Part shown: positions 36,901 to 45,323 of the stretch, piece after piece
Layout of the letters: the number at the start of each line of letters is the position of its first letter
Numbering within the stretch: the first letter of the stretch is position 1
Assembly (NCBI RefSeq): GCF_041260155.1
Contig: NC_091933.1
Span: 36,911,293-36,975,292, forward strand
Reading direction: 5' to 3'
DNA from: Ptychodera flava
Lineage: Eukaryota; Hemichordata; Enteropneusta; Ptychoderidae
DNA length: 64,000 nucleotides
The notes under the pieces: model-generated
Database searches by the model: none
What the model was told of the DNA's origin: nothing
Seen by the model: only the letters and a program-made list of their open reading frames with translations
Program-made: the position numbers and the translations under genes

Positions 36901-39900
36901 AGGTGATAGAAGGAATTTAAATTCATAGAATACTAGAAGTTGGAAATGTATTTTTTTATATTTTCAGTTCATATGCACATGTACAGCATTCTTAATATTG
37001 TGACAAATAAATTAGATTACTTATTTTAAAACAGAGCAAGCTGAAATTACTTTAATGAAACCATCTTTCTTCATTATTTTTCCATCTTACCTTGGGATTC
37101 CAATTCTGCAAGATATTGCTTGGTAAGTCTCAATCTCTTCTCCTGGGCAGTCTCATCGTTATCTGATTCAGATTCAATAGCTGATGCCTCGTCACTGCAA
37201 TACCAATGATAAAGGCAGTTGTCGTTGATGTGATTATAGTCATGAAAACTATTGTTTAACTCAAAATATGCTATAAAACATTTAATCTGTCAGATATTCA
37301 CAAGCTGTCCAAATTGATGTACGGTGATAACTGATCCTTTGTAGAATAGAAAAAAAAACCATTGCCCAGCTAGGTCCAGGAAAACATGATATGCTGGCAA
37401 ATTCAGTTAAATTTAGGACTCCTGAGGGCAAACTCATGTGTTTTGGCTGTCAGTGAGTAGGTCTATAAAGCTGCATTCATTGAGGGGAGTGTATGTGTCC
37501 AAAAACTTAGAAGAAGAATGTTGCTAAGAAGTGTGTGAAAAATTTTGTATATACAATAAAACCTTTAGTATTCCACAAACATGCAGTGGTGTTCAGTTTA
37601 AGTACTTAATCAAGCATACAGTAATTTCAGCAGGCTGGGCACTACCTCATTTTCTGCCCATCAACTCCCCCCCCCCCTCCAATAAACAAACCCACAAAGC
37701 CTTCATGTCTTGCAAAGGTTCAGATTTCCTAATCCTTCTCCACGGATGATATCCATGTAAACCTCTTTCTCCTGAGTGGTACCACTAATAACTGCCTGAT
37801 TTTAACCTGTTGTCACCTTTACAGAATATACCTCAGTCAAATTTTTTTCAGATTTTTGCCAAAATTTTGATAAAGAACTGTAGCCAAGGAAGTATGATTT
37901 CAATTTGGTCCAAAGTTATCAAAAACATTACAGAAAAATTCATAAAATTTGGTAAAATGTTGCTCTAAAATTTTGGTGGGAGAAATGACAGCGCTCAAAG
38001 AGTAAACTTTCTTACGACTGAGATGAATATTTGATGGTTGAAACCATCTAAAACAAGTGCAGTTTGATTCTATGGATACATCATCCTTTCACTGCTAATC
38101 AAAAGGCTTCATACTGATTGGGGATTAACCAGTACATCCCACTTCTTTGTAAAACAGACCAACAACCAAATATGGTCTCGGGCCACACCATTGGTCTTGT
38201 ATTACATGTATCACGAAAGTTTCTACCCTGGCATGAGTCAAAGTTTCTATAGACTAACTTACCTATCAATTTCTGATTCACTTTCAATTTCCTCATTCTT
38301 TATTCCAGGCCTTCCCTTGGTCTTGAATTTCTGTCTGTCTCCACCTGCTTCTTTGGCAGCTTTCTTTATGATTGAAGTATAAAGACATCATTAGTGATGC
38401 AAAGTCACTAACAGGATTATCAATGCATGTCTACTGTTAGTACTTTACCATGGCACTAATACTGTGTTCCCACTAGCCAAACCAACGCCGCCGGTAACTA
38501 ACGGTTTTGATTGGTAAACACCTGTGGATTAACCCTTAATCTCTACTTATGTCCATACACGGAATTTCCTCCGGTGTTTTGAGGAAAACACCGGTTGTTT
38601 GCGCCCTCTACGTTCAATATATGTCTATAGTAGAAACCGAGTCTAACTTCAGCATCGTCAGGTTGGATATAAACAACAATGGCGGATGTCCAGGACGCAA
38701 CTGTAGCGGCGTGTCTCCTGTATTTTCACCTTCATATGCGATCCAGACGGATTCAACAGTTCAATCGTCGCCTCAGGAATGCCCAGCAACATGGACACAA
38801 CGTACTTCAGTTTGACCATGACGAGTACGCAAGAAATTTTCAAGAACGCCGTAGGCGATCGACCATGCGTTTCATGTACATGCTGCTTCAGCATTTAAAC
38901 AATGCATTGACGCCAGTGGCCCGAGTCTGTCACTTCTTTAAACTTTGCTTTAAGGGCCTTCACTTTTCTGTGAATCTGATCGGCACTTCTGTTCAGTCCC
39001 TTTGCCATGGCTTTCTCTGCTAATGTACGATACACTAAGCTGTCCCTTGACGTGCCGTCCATCATCTGTTGAATCCCAGAATCTTTCCAGATGGAAATCA
39101 GGAGGGCTACTTCATCTTCCGACCAGTTATTTCCCCTGAAAGCTGGAGGGCATTGAACGGGAGCGAGAGATCTGTTGTCTTCCATGGTTCGTGTCGAGTC
39201 CAGCTATGCGTACTGTGCACTCGAGCTGATAGGTCAGAGGTAATGTTTTGGACAAAAGTCGTCGCGAGAGGGCGTTTACACCGTCGTTAACCGTTCTGAC
39301 ACACAATTTGCGTCGGCGCGCCGTTGCAGGTCTGACGAAATTCGACGCCGTAGATCGACGCCGTCGCAGCACCGTCGTTAACTGTTCTCACACGTGGTTT
39401 TCGTCGTTGTTTACCATAACAACGGCGTTCACAACGTTGTTAAATGCTGTGTCAGAACGGCACTTTTGTCTACCCACTACACTCAGTGTAGTGGGGAGTA
39501 TGGTATTTTGTTCAAAACATAGGTCTTTTGGCCCGACCTAAGTAAATGCATCGCGAAGTCCAGGTGGACTAAATTCATGGCTCTGTTAACTTGAAATCAA
39601 TATAAGCTGATAGTTACTTGTAATATGTGCAGTGCAGGGGGTGGCGTGTTCTTCTTTCCCCCGAAATGTAATGCACAGTATAGAAACCATGGTTTTTCTC
39701 GGCGATCTATGTAGAAACCATGGAGGTACCAGAAGAGTACCTCCATAGTAGAAAGGATTACAGTTAACTTGCACCTTTTCCAACCTGCCCAGAACCGACT
39801 CGCCCGATACAAACTTGCCCGATTCCAACTCACCTGAAACCAACTCACCCGATTCCAACTCACTCGAAACCAACTCGCCCGATACAAAATCTCCCATTGC

Positions 39901-40741
39901 TTTAGATGTTACATGTAGTAATAATATATCTTGTGTTATAGATTCCACATACTTTGTGTTGCATTGTAAAGTTTTGCAGAGTGGACAGGCGCCTGTCAAA
40001 AATTGGTTACAGACACGTAGGACATTTATTGCCAAACTTGACACCACATTTGAACGAAATTATCTGCTCTTCTTTCACTTAAAGCCCCAGTAATGCTAAC
40101 TTTTGATGATTTTTTGGACATAATATTCTCCCATGTAAAAATTACAAAATAAGTTCAAACAAGTTTTATACGTAGTAGCGAAAGCAGTCATTCGCGGTAT
40201 CGTATCACCCGAGCAATACCATTGTATTAGTCATGTCTCGTACATTTCTTGTACGTGTACTGTATTTTGGCCGATGGTGTTGTCGATTTAAAAGTATCTT
40301 GTGTCGTGACTATCGCGTCTCACCATGGTGGAACTAGGAGACACACAACACATGCACATGGAGGCTGTGTTCGGAGTCGCTGATTTGTCAGGGCGAGCTG
40401 GTCATAAAAATCACAAATTGATTTCGGGCAAGTTTGTATCAGGCGAGTTGGTTTCAGGCGAGTTGGAAAAGGTACGAGTTAACTGTTAGTGATACACATG
40501 TACCCTGGTAGAAACACGTGTTGTAGTGGCCACCGAGGAGCCCCAAGCTAGTGCTGCGGTTGTAGCAAGGACAAAAATGAACAAATGTGCTCGTGAAAGT
40601 GCTATACTATTAGTCCCATCATCAAAAATTCTTTCTGGCGGAAAACTAAGAGCTGAAACATATTACCTTTCGTTTCACTCCCGTCTTTGACAGCGATTTT
40701 TTGGCTGAAGCCCGATCTCCCCTAATGAAGAAGCCCGACAT
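30998..40741 (-). CDS. RRP9: RRP9 / U3-55K, U3 snoRNP WD-repeat protein
   Basis: RRP9 binds box B/C of U3 snoRNA and belongs to the nucleolar small-subunit processome, which processes 18S rRNA. Twelve minus-strand exons, in transcript order: 40741-40667, 38363-38263, 37194-37091, 36619-36552, 35866-35698, 35288-35164, 34919-34827, 34429-34329, 33790-33593, 32588-32443, 31587-31508, 31150-30998. Phases agree at every junction and the product is 470 residues, against about 475 in human. The N terminus is basic and acidic (MSGFFIRGDRASAKKS, NEEIESESEID). A helical stretch follows (ETAQEKRLRLTKQYLAELES), then WD repeats from about residue 133: VLRGHQLSITCL, FSAAKDCSIIKW, FKGHRDAIS, FSASHDRSVKIW, TSGGRDGTIRIW, SGADDG, SRDSSIRVWQCG. 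The C-terminal signature GVGQEHRLGRWWRLKEAKNS is intact. The start ATG has A at -3. The first intron is filled with transposons. Confidence 0.95.
31588..31590 (-). other. NAGNAG tandem acceptor in RRP9
   Basis: On the minus strand the intron ends ...gttccagcag|GGTCC. Using the second AG gives VASGSRDSS, matching the human VATGS pattern. Using the first adds three bases and gives VASAGSRDS. Both keep the frame, so a one-residue isoform pair is possible in a WD-repeat loop. Confidence 0.6.
31620..31915 (-). repeat. Dispersed repeat family A, copy 3
   Basis: On the minus strand the copy starts ttaaggtagtatgcgactac and continues with aaagtgaaagacttaaagtt and tcaagaataaaa. It is more diverged than the two dynein copies and lies in the RRP9 intron between the exons at 31508 and 32443. 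Confidence 0.65.
37800..38005 (-). mobile_element. MITE with TAACYCTTTGAGTGC ends, copy 2
   Basis: Read on the minus strand, this begins tactctttgagcgctgtcat and continues through tcccaccaaaattttag, matching the copy at 10291-10510. It lies in RRP9 intron 2. The far end (near 37800) is more diverged than in copy 1, so that boundary is approximate. Confidence 0.6.
38679..39023 (+). pseudogene. N-terminal fragment of a Harbinger-like transposase
   Basis: The open frame begins MADVQDATVAACLLYFHLHM. The first 70 or so residues, ending near TMRFMYMLLQHLN, look like real coding sequence, rich in Arg, Gln and His. After about 38900 the frame enters the antisense of the Myb-like gene, so the remainder is not original protein. 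The catalytic domain is absent. The identity is inferred mainly from the partnership with the Myb-like frame. Confidence 0.45.
38895..39185 (-). CDS. Myb/SANT-like protein of the Harbinger-like element, truncated
   Basis: About 96 codons starting MEDNRSLAPVQCPPAFRGNN. The helix pattern W-S-E-D-E-V...I-W...RTLAEKAMAKG..RSADQIHRKVKALK is that of the Myb/SANT-like domain of Harbinger-associated proteins, which bind the transposon ends and help the transposase enter the nucleus. The frame runs into the tail of the opposing transposase-like frame and stops, so the C-terminal half is missing. It is not expected to be functional and sits inside an intron of RRP9. Confidence 0.6.
   Translation of the reverse strand: MEDNRSLAPVQCPPAFRGNNWSEDEVALLISIWKDSGIQQMMDGTSRDSLVYRTLAEKAMAKGLNRSADQIHRKVKALKAKFKEVTDSGHWRQCIV
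39768..40478. mobile_element. TTAA-flanked element with minisatellite-like inverted ends
   Basis: TTAA lies directly outside both ends (39764-39767 and 40479-40482). The left end reads cttgcaccttttccaac and the right end, on the other strand, ctcgtaccttttccaac. Each end continues into copies of a unit like actcgcccgatacaaa / actcacccgattccaa: about six at the left and three at the right. There is no convincing coding capacity; an open minus-strand frame with a repeating SGELVSGELE pattern is produced by the minisatellite. TTAA duplication fits piggyBac or Kolobok-type non-autonomous elements. Confidence 0.7.
39795..39895 (+). repeat. Minisatellite with units of about 20 bp
   Basis: Alternating units of the type aactcgcccgatacaa and aactcacctgaaacc in the left end of the TTAA-flanked element, repeated in inverted form at about 40430-40468. 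Confidence 0.75.
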
Positions 40742-41202
40742 TTCCGGTTTACGCAGCTGTTCGGTTGGTCGACGCATGCGCCGCCACCGTGGAGTGTGCG
40801 CGCTTGGGTCAAGGGTCACTGTTTAGGTATGAAAGCCAATCATAACTTACCTTTCATATACGTACGTCCAACGCTGTTCATAAACCAATCAGTATTCGCT
40901 TTACACATGCATTTAGTTTGTGTGTCTCTAATGGCGTCCCTTTCGAAGTGCGAAGGAGTAACATCAGGCCTGGAGTAACATGTGAAAAATGACACAAATT
41001 TTCTAAACTATATTACATTTCCCGCCACAAATGGCAGCTTGAATGGTAACTGATATCAAACAGAGTAAGTATTGAATACATTGTATTCCTTTAAGATCCC
41101 ACTATTGTCGCGCGCTTCTTGGGTAATCGCTCGTCGGTGACGTCAACTGTCTATTTTTTACATCCATGTTGCTACTAACAAGGCTATTTTTTACATCCGT
41201 GC

Positions 41203-41314
41203 TACTAATTACTTAGCCCTGCGTACGATGCTGTGTGTTCCGCTACAGCTAAGGTGAGCGGGACGATTAGCTGTAGCGGAACACACAGCATCGTACACAG
41301 GGGTACTAATTACT
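41203..41314. mobile_element. 90-bp hairpin flanked by 11-bp direct repeats
   Basis: The arms 41217-41250 (ccctgcgtacgatgctgtgt...ctacagct) and 41269-41302 are reverse complements apart from about two bases, with an 18-base loop. tactaattact occurs immediately before (41203-41213) and after (41304-41314) the hairpin. This is the pattern of a tiny foldback element with an 11-bp target duplication, a length known for Mutator-like elements. The right copy is also the start of the next element. Confidence 0.6.
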
Positions 41315-43084
41315 GCCTGTCACTGCCCGTCAGGAAATTAACCTTCCAATTACTGTAATCATTCGCTATCTCAATACCAAAGACCACCAATATTTATGAA
41401 AAGCTACAAAATAGGAGTCTCTTTTACTCCAAATGCCTGAGTCCTGTCTCGGAACTAACATCAATATCTAGATGTTAGTTCCGACGGGCAAACACGTAGA
41501 TCGCATTCCGAAAACGCTGAGCATGGGGCATCCGTGTTTCGGGGAGCCGCCATTACCGGAAGTTGGTAATGGCAGCTCCCAGAAATGTATTCGGGAATCG
41601 ACGTGTTTGAACAAATTCCAAACCCCATAAACGACAAGGTTAGTGTAGTATAGTGTTCAGTCTTCAGTAGTGATAAATCGGTACGACCAAATGCAGTAAA
41701 TATGTACCATTTCACACCAACACACCTAGTCCAATGGGATGCGCTCATTTTATACTCCCCAGGGCCATCGTCATTGTAGCGCTACTGGTGAGCGAAGTCG
41801 CAAAAACCAAAAATCATCGACCACCTCACCGTAGCGCTACAATTTTGCAGCTATGACGGGCAGTGCTCTGACATTGAATACGATCAGCGTTGCCACTCGT
41901 TTGCAAATCAACGTTTTGGGGGTCTAGGACGACAATTTTGTTTGGTTCTTGAGTGAGTAATAATTTTGATATAAGTAATTGGAAGGTAAATTTCCTGACG
42001 GGCAGTGTGTAAGTGGCAGTGGTGATGCATATGCACATATACGATCCCCGGATACGATCACACGATTAGCGTTACTACTCCAGGGCTCGAAATTAGCGGT
42101 AGTCCCGCGTCCACAGACTACCAACTTTTCCCTGGGGCTACCAAAGTCCATGAAATGGTAGCCCACACGGACTACCAAAGCCTGGGACAGGAAATTACTT
42201 AGTGGGCGACATGATGTTGATCGCTGACGCCACTACACATGCTATACCGACGATCATACAGTCAAACCAGCTGGACACAGAAAGGACATGTCGAATTTTT
42301 TGCGACAAACTTTCAATAAAATATCATTTATATCTGAACTGATGTACTTGGATAACAGGCTCGAGAAATGATGGCCAATGAAAATTCATTTTCATATTTA
42401 TTTAGTCACAATTTATCAATCACAATTGGACACAAAATTATTCAAACTGCAAAGAAAAAGCTGTCGGGCCATCCACACATTTAGCTTCCGGGGGAAATAT
42501 AGTCAAAATTGCCACGAAAGTATTAGGAACATGACTGTACCAAGTTGTCATCCTGAAATTCATAGCCAATCTATTTTTAGCCATGTTATGTTACACGTGT
42601 GAGTGAAAAGTCGTTGTCATTGCGTACATCAAAGCTCTGCGTATGTGTGAATAGGTCGTCAAACTTTGAGGCGTCACCGTCGTCCACTACACATGCTATA
42701 CCGTTCTCCTAAGGCCATGATCAGCAGGTATTGATGTCAAATGACTAGAAAATTCACTCACTGGATAGAATCATGAAAAATAAATCGTTCATCGTCTAGA
42801 TATAAATAAAATATTCTTTACAAAAAAAACCTCTTCATTCATGCATGGGCTACCAGACCTTGTCGCTGGGCTACCAACTTCAGAAAATGGTGGCCCACTG
42901 GGACTACCAGAGTAAAAAGTTAATTTCGAGCCCTGTACTCGCTCGAAAATCAACGTTTTTTGGATCTGGAAACATTGTTTCGTTTGTTTTTACAAAGAGT
43001 AGTGTCTTTGGTATGGAGATATCGATTGATTACAGTAATTGGGAGGTTAATTTCCTGACGGGCAGTGACAGGCAGTAATTAGTA
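41304..43084. mobile_element. Composite MITE with long terminal inverted repeats
   Basis: The left end, tactaattactgcctgtcac continuing tgcccgtcaggaaattaac, is mirrored at the right end (...tttcctgacgggcagtgaca ggcagtaattagta). The match continues inward, imperfectly, for about 90 bp. A third end-like copy lies inside at about 41941-42008 in right-end orientation (tttcctgacgggcagtg), so the element appears to hold two right-hand halves in tandem. The second half is interrupted by the element at 42081-42935. No protein is coded. Confidence 0.7.
42081..42935. mobile_element. CAGGGCTCGAAATTA MITE, copy 1, nested
   Basis: The 855-bp element starts cagggctcgaaatta and ends taatttcgagccctg. The inverted ends continue with repeated phrases about ggctaccaa and atggtagccca. 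TACTC lies directly outside both ends (42076-42080 and 42936-42940). The related uninterrupted sequence at 41887-41915 aligns across the junction (gcgttgccactcgtttgcaa against gcgttac-tactc-gctcgaaa), which supports a 5-bp target duplication. A second copy lies at 45635-46095. Confidence 0.75.
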
Positions 43085-43401
43085 GGACCCGTTGAAGGCA
43101 AAGCACGGCCCTTTGTGGAGTGACCGTGTCTCAAAGCATAATTTATTTCTGTTGTACGTCTAGCTGCAATTGATGTGGCCCTGAACGGCATGACGAATGT
43201 TGACTGTGTTGTTGTGCAGACCAGTTTGAGTCTTATCAACAACAGCATACTACATTCTGAAAAGAAGCCATCGCACGGCCTCATTACATGTAATTTACTG
43301 CAACTAAACATATGTCTCGTCCCCCCTTTTTTCACCTCCATGGTCCAACCATAAGCTACATAGGTGTCTCAGTCTATAATGGAGAAATGATCGATATTAT
43401 A

Positions 43402-43539
43402 GAAATAACAGGCGAAACACTGACCATTAACGTTTATTTGTGGGCAAGGGCGAGAGGAAAGCCAAAAATTAACGGGCGAGGCTTGCCGAGCCCTTGCCCA
43501 CAAATAAAAATTAATGGTCAGAGCGGAGTCTGTTATTTC
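43402..43539. mobile_element. Foldback element
   Basis: gaaataacaggcgaaacact...tttatttgtgggcaaggg at the left is mirrored by cccttgcccacaaataaa...ctgttatttcc at the right, with arms of about 50 bp and a GC-rich loop. It gives open frames on both strands by symmetry and no plausible protein. Confidence 0.75.
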
Positions 43540-45323
43540 CATTATATTATCAGCGAACCCAAGAAAACCGTCAAAATTTCCGAAAATTTCAGGAGCGAAC
43601 GACAACTGGGCCCCAGAAACTGAGCAATACGCGACGCACTTTCACGCGCTATAAAAAATTGGCAAATCCGGAAATTTTTTCAGAAAAAAAGTATCTCAAC
43701 TTGACCTACAAGTGCTCCATTTTATTTTGTGATTGATTATGATTTACGTTTGAGCTATAAAGTTACGATACTTTGAGTTGTTAATCTTATTATTCATATT
43801 CACGGGCATGTAAACAAAACCATTACTGTGTATTTGTGGTCAGTCACATAGTTCAGCTCGATCAATCAAAATGCGACAAGCAGGGCATGGTAATATAATA
43901 GCTCTTGTTTCGTTATCAATATTACTGTTGTTGCATTGCTCTGAAAGGCGAGGAACAATCTTAAAACAGCAGTGAATGACGACGTCTCTGTTCGATATAA
44001 TTCTTTTGATTTTCAACCCTACCTGAGTATCAGACATTTGGTAACCTGGCAAGGTGGGAAATATTTGTCTTTTTCTTTGCCAGGGGTAAATTTGCCAATG
44101 TGAGGTAGAGACAGATAGGGCTGTGGATCGCAGCAACTTTTTATCGGATTGAAGGGTACATCAGTATATTCTGATTATTCACAGCACTACCACTTTAGCA
44201 GTCCTAAATATTAAATGGAGGTAAAATTATTGAACATCTCAGTTTCTGGTGAACTACTTCCAAATTGCTTTCATCATAGACGGTAGAGGGTGAAGATGCC
44301 CCCTCTACTCTCTATGCTTTCATAATGGAGGTGGTCAGCGAGATGCTTTTAACACTACCTCCATGCTTTCAGAAAGACATTAGGGACTTTCTCAGCTTAC
44401 CGCATCAGGACAACAGTAAAATGATTTTGTTTAGGGGAGAGGGTTGACATCAATGCCATCAGTGAACTTTTTTGCAGTTCTTTTTGTGACTGCATTTGTT
44501 TTCTTTTTTTTAATGAGCTCATAAAACATAAAACTGCCCACTTACAAATTTCTCACAAGTTTGCTTTACCCAAGAGTAAACTCTTTCAAGAATAATGTTG
44601 TAATCTGAATTGCTCTTCAATTTGTGAAAAAGTTACAATTTTAAGTATTCATATTACTGTATCTTCATTCTTCTATAGAAAGGAAAGTAAAATTAAAACA
44701 ACACTTGTCTATGCTGAATTTGACAGTCTCTCCTTTCTCTTTATCAATTATACCATGGAGCTAAGAAACGGCTCAGTGGTAGTACACTAATTACTTGCTG
44801 ATGCTATATGGCTAGGGTATACCTGTCCATCAACACTTCACAATTGAGGTTTCATTTTGTTGAAGGGTTTTGATCAAAACAAAATCAATTTCAATTGTTG
44901 GATGTATGCGACAATCTGCAACAGACCCTTACACAGTCAGCTTTGTGAAATTGTTGAATGCAGTTTTGTACTGGTGTATTTGGTAATTTAAGTTAAACTC
45001 GTCCCTGCTATCCTTTTGCTAGTCTTAATGGCCTTTGTTATTTATCTCAGTAAAATGCCTCTGAACAATTTCTGCCACACATAAAAGATATAAAAATGGA
45101 AAGGTAACAGAGAATTGAAAACACGATTGACTCCCGATTACCTCATGATCAGCAATGTATTGTTGGTGTTCAGATGTATTATTACACAATTTTTTTAAAG
45201 ATTATTTGTTGTTATCTACTCACTCAAACATGTACAGGTACCCAATTGAAAAGTACATGTGCTTTTCTTCACTTGTGCAGGTTGTCAACTAAATTTAGCA
45301 CATTGTCCAGTGACCAGGACAAA

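Larger units (their letters stand above)
38455..39480. mobile_element. Harbinger-like DNA transposon, internally deleted
   Basis: Two reading frames point inward and overlap tail to tail. The minus-strand frame 39185-38895 codes for a Myb/SANT-like domain (NNWSEDEVALLISIWKDS, then TLAEKAMAKGLNRSADQIHR and KVKALKAKFKEV), the DNA-binding partner typical of PIF/Harbinger elements. The plus-strand frame from 38679 (MADVQDATVAACLLYFHLHM, then arginine-rich NFQERRRRSTMRF) resembles the region before the DDE domain of a Harbinger transposase; no DDE domain follows. The ends tgtgttcccactagccaaac (left) and, on the other strand, gccgttctgacacagcattt are loosely alike, like Harbinger terminal repeats. 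Edges are approximate and I found no clear 3-bp target duplication. Confidence 0.55.
38364..40666 (-). other. RRP9 intron 1, filled by transposons
   Basis: A 2.3-kb intron between the N-terminal exon and exon 2. Donor gtaata follows ...GVKRK, and the acceptor is the AG of cataaag. Its two clear contents, described separately, are a Harbinger-like remnant (about 38455-39480) and a TTAA-flanked element (39768-40478). Confidence 0.65.
40742..45280. other. Intergenic region between RRP9 and LIN37
   Basis: The two genes point away from each other and are 4.5 kb apart at their coding ends. The 300 bp upstream of the RRP9 ATG are GC-richer than most of the window and probably hold its promoter. The LIN37 exon starting at 45281 has a good acceptor and carries 43 bases before the ATG, so an unseen 5' UTR exon, and the LIN37 promoter, should lie further left. 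The nested repeat elements at 41.2-43.6 kb fill the middle. Confidence 0.5.

Noticed and set aside
39586-40047. Minus-strand frame with a repeating SGELVSGELESGE pattern, like a repeat protein
   Set aside because: The pattern is the translation of the minisatellite in the left end of the TTAA-flanked element, not a conserved protein.
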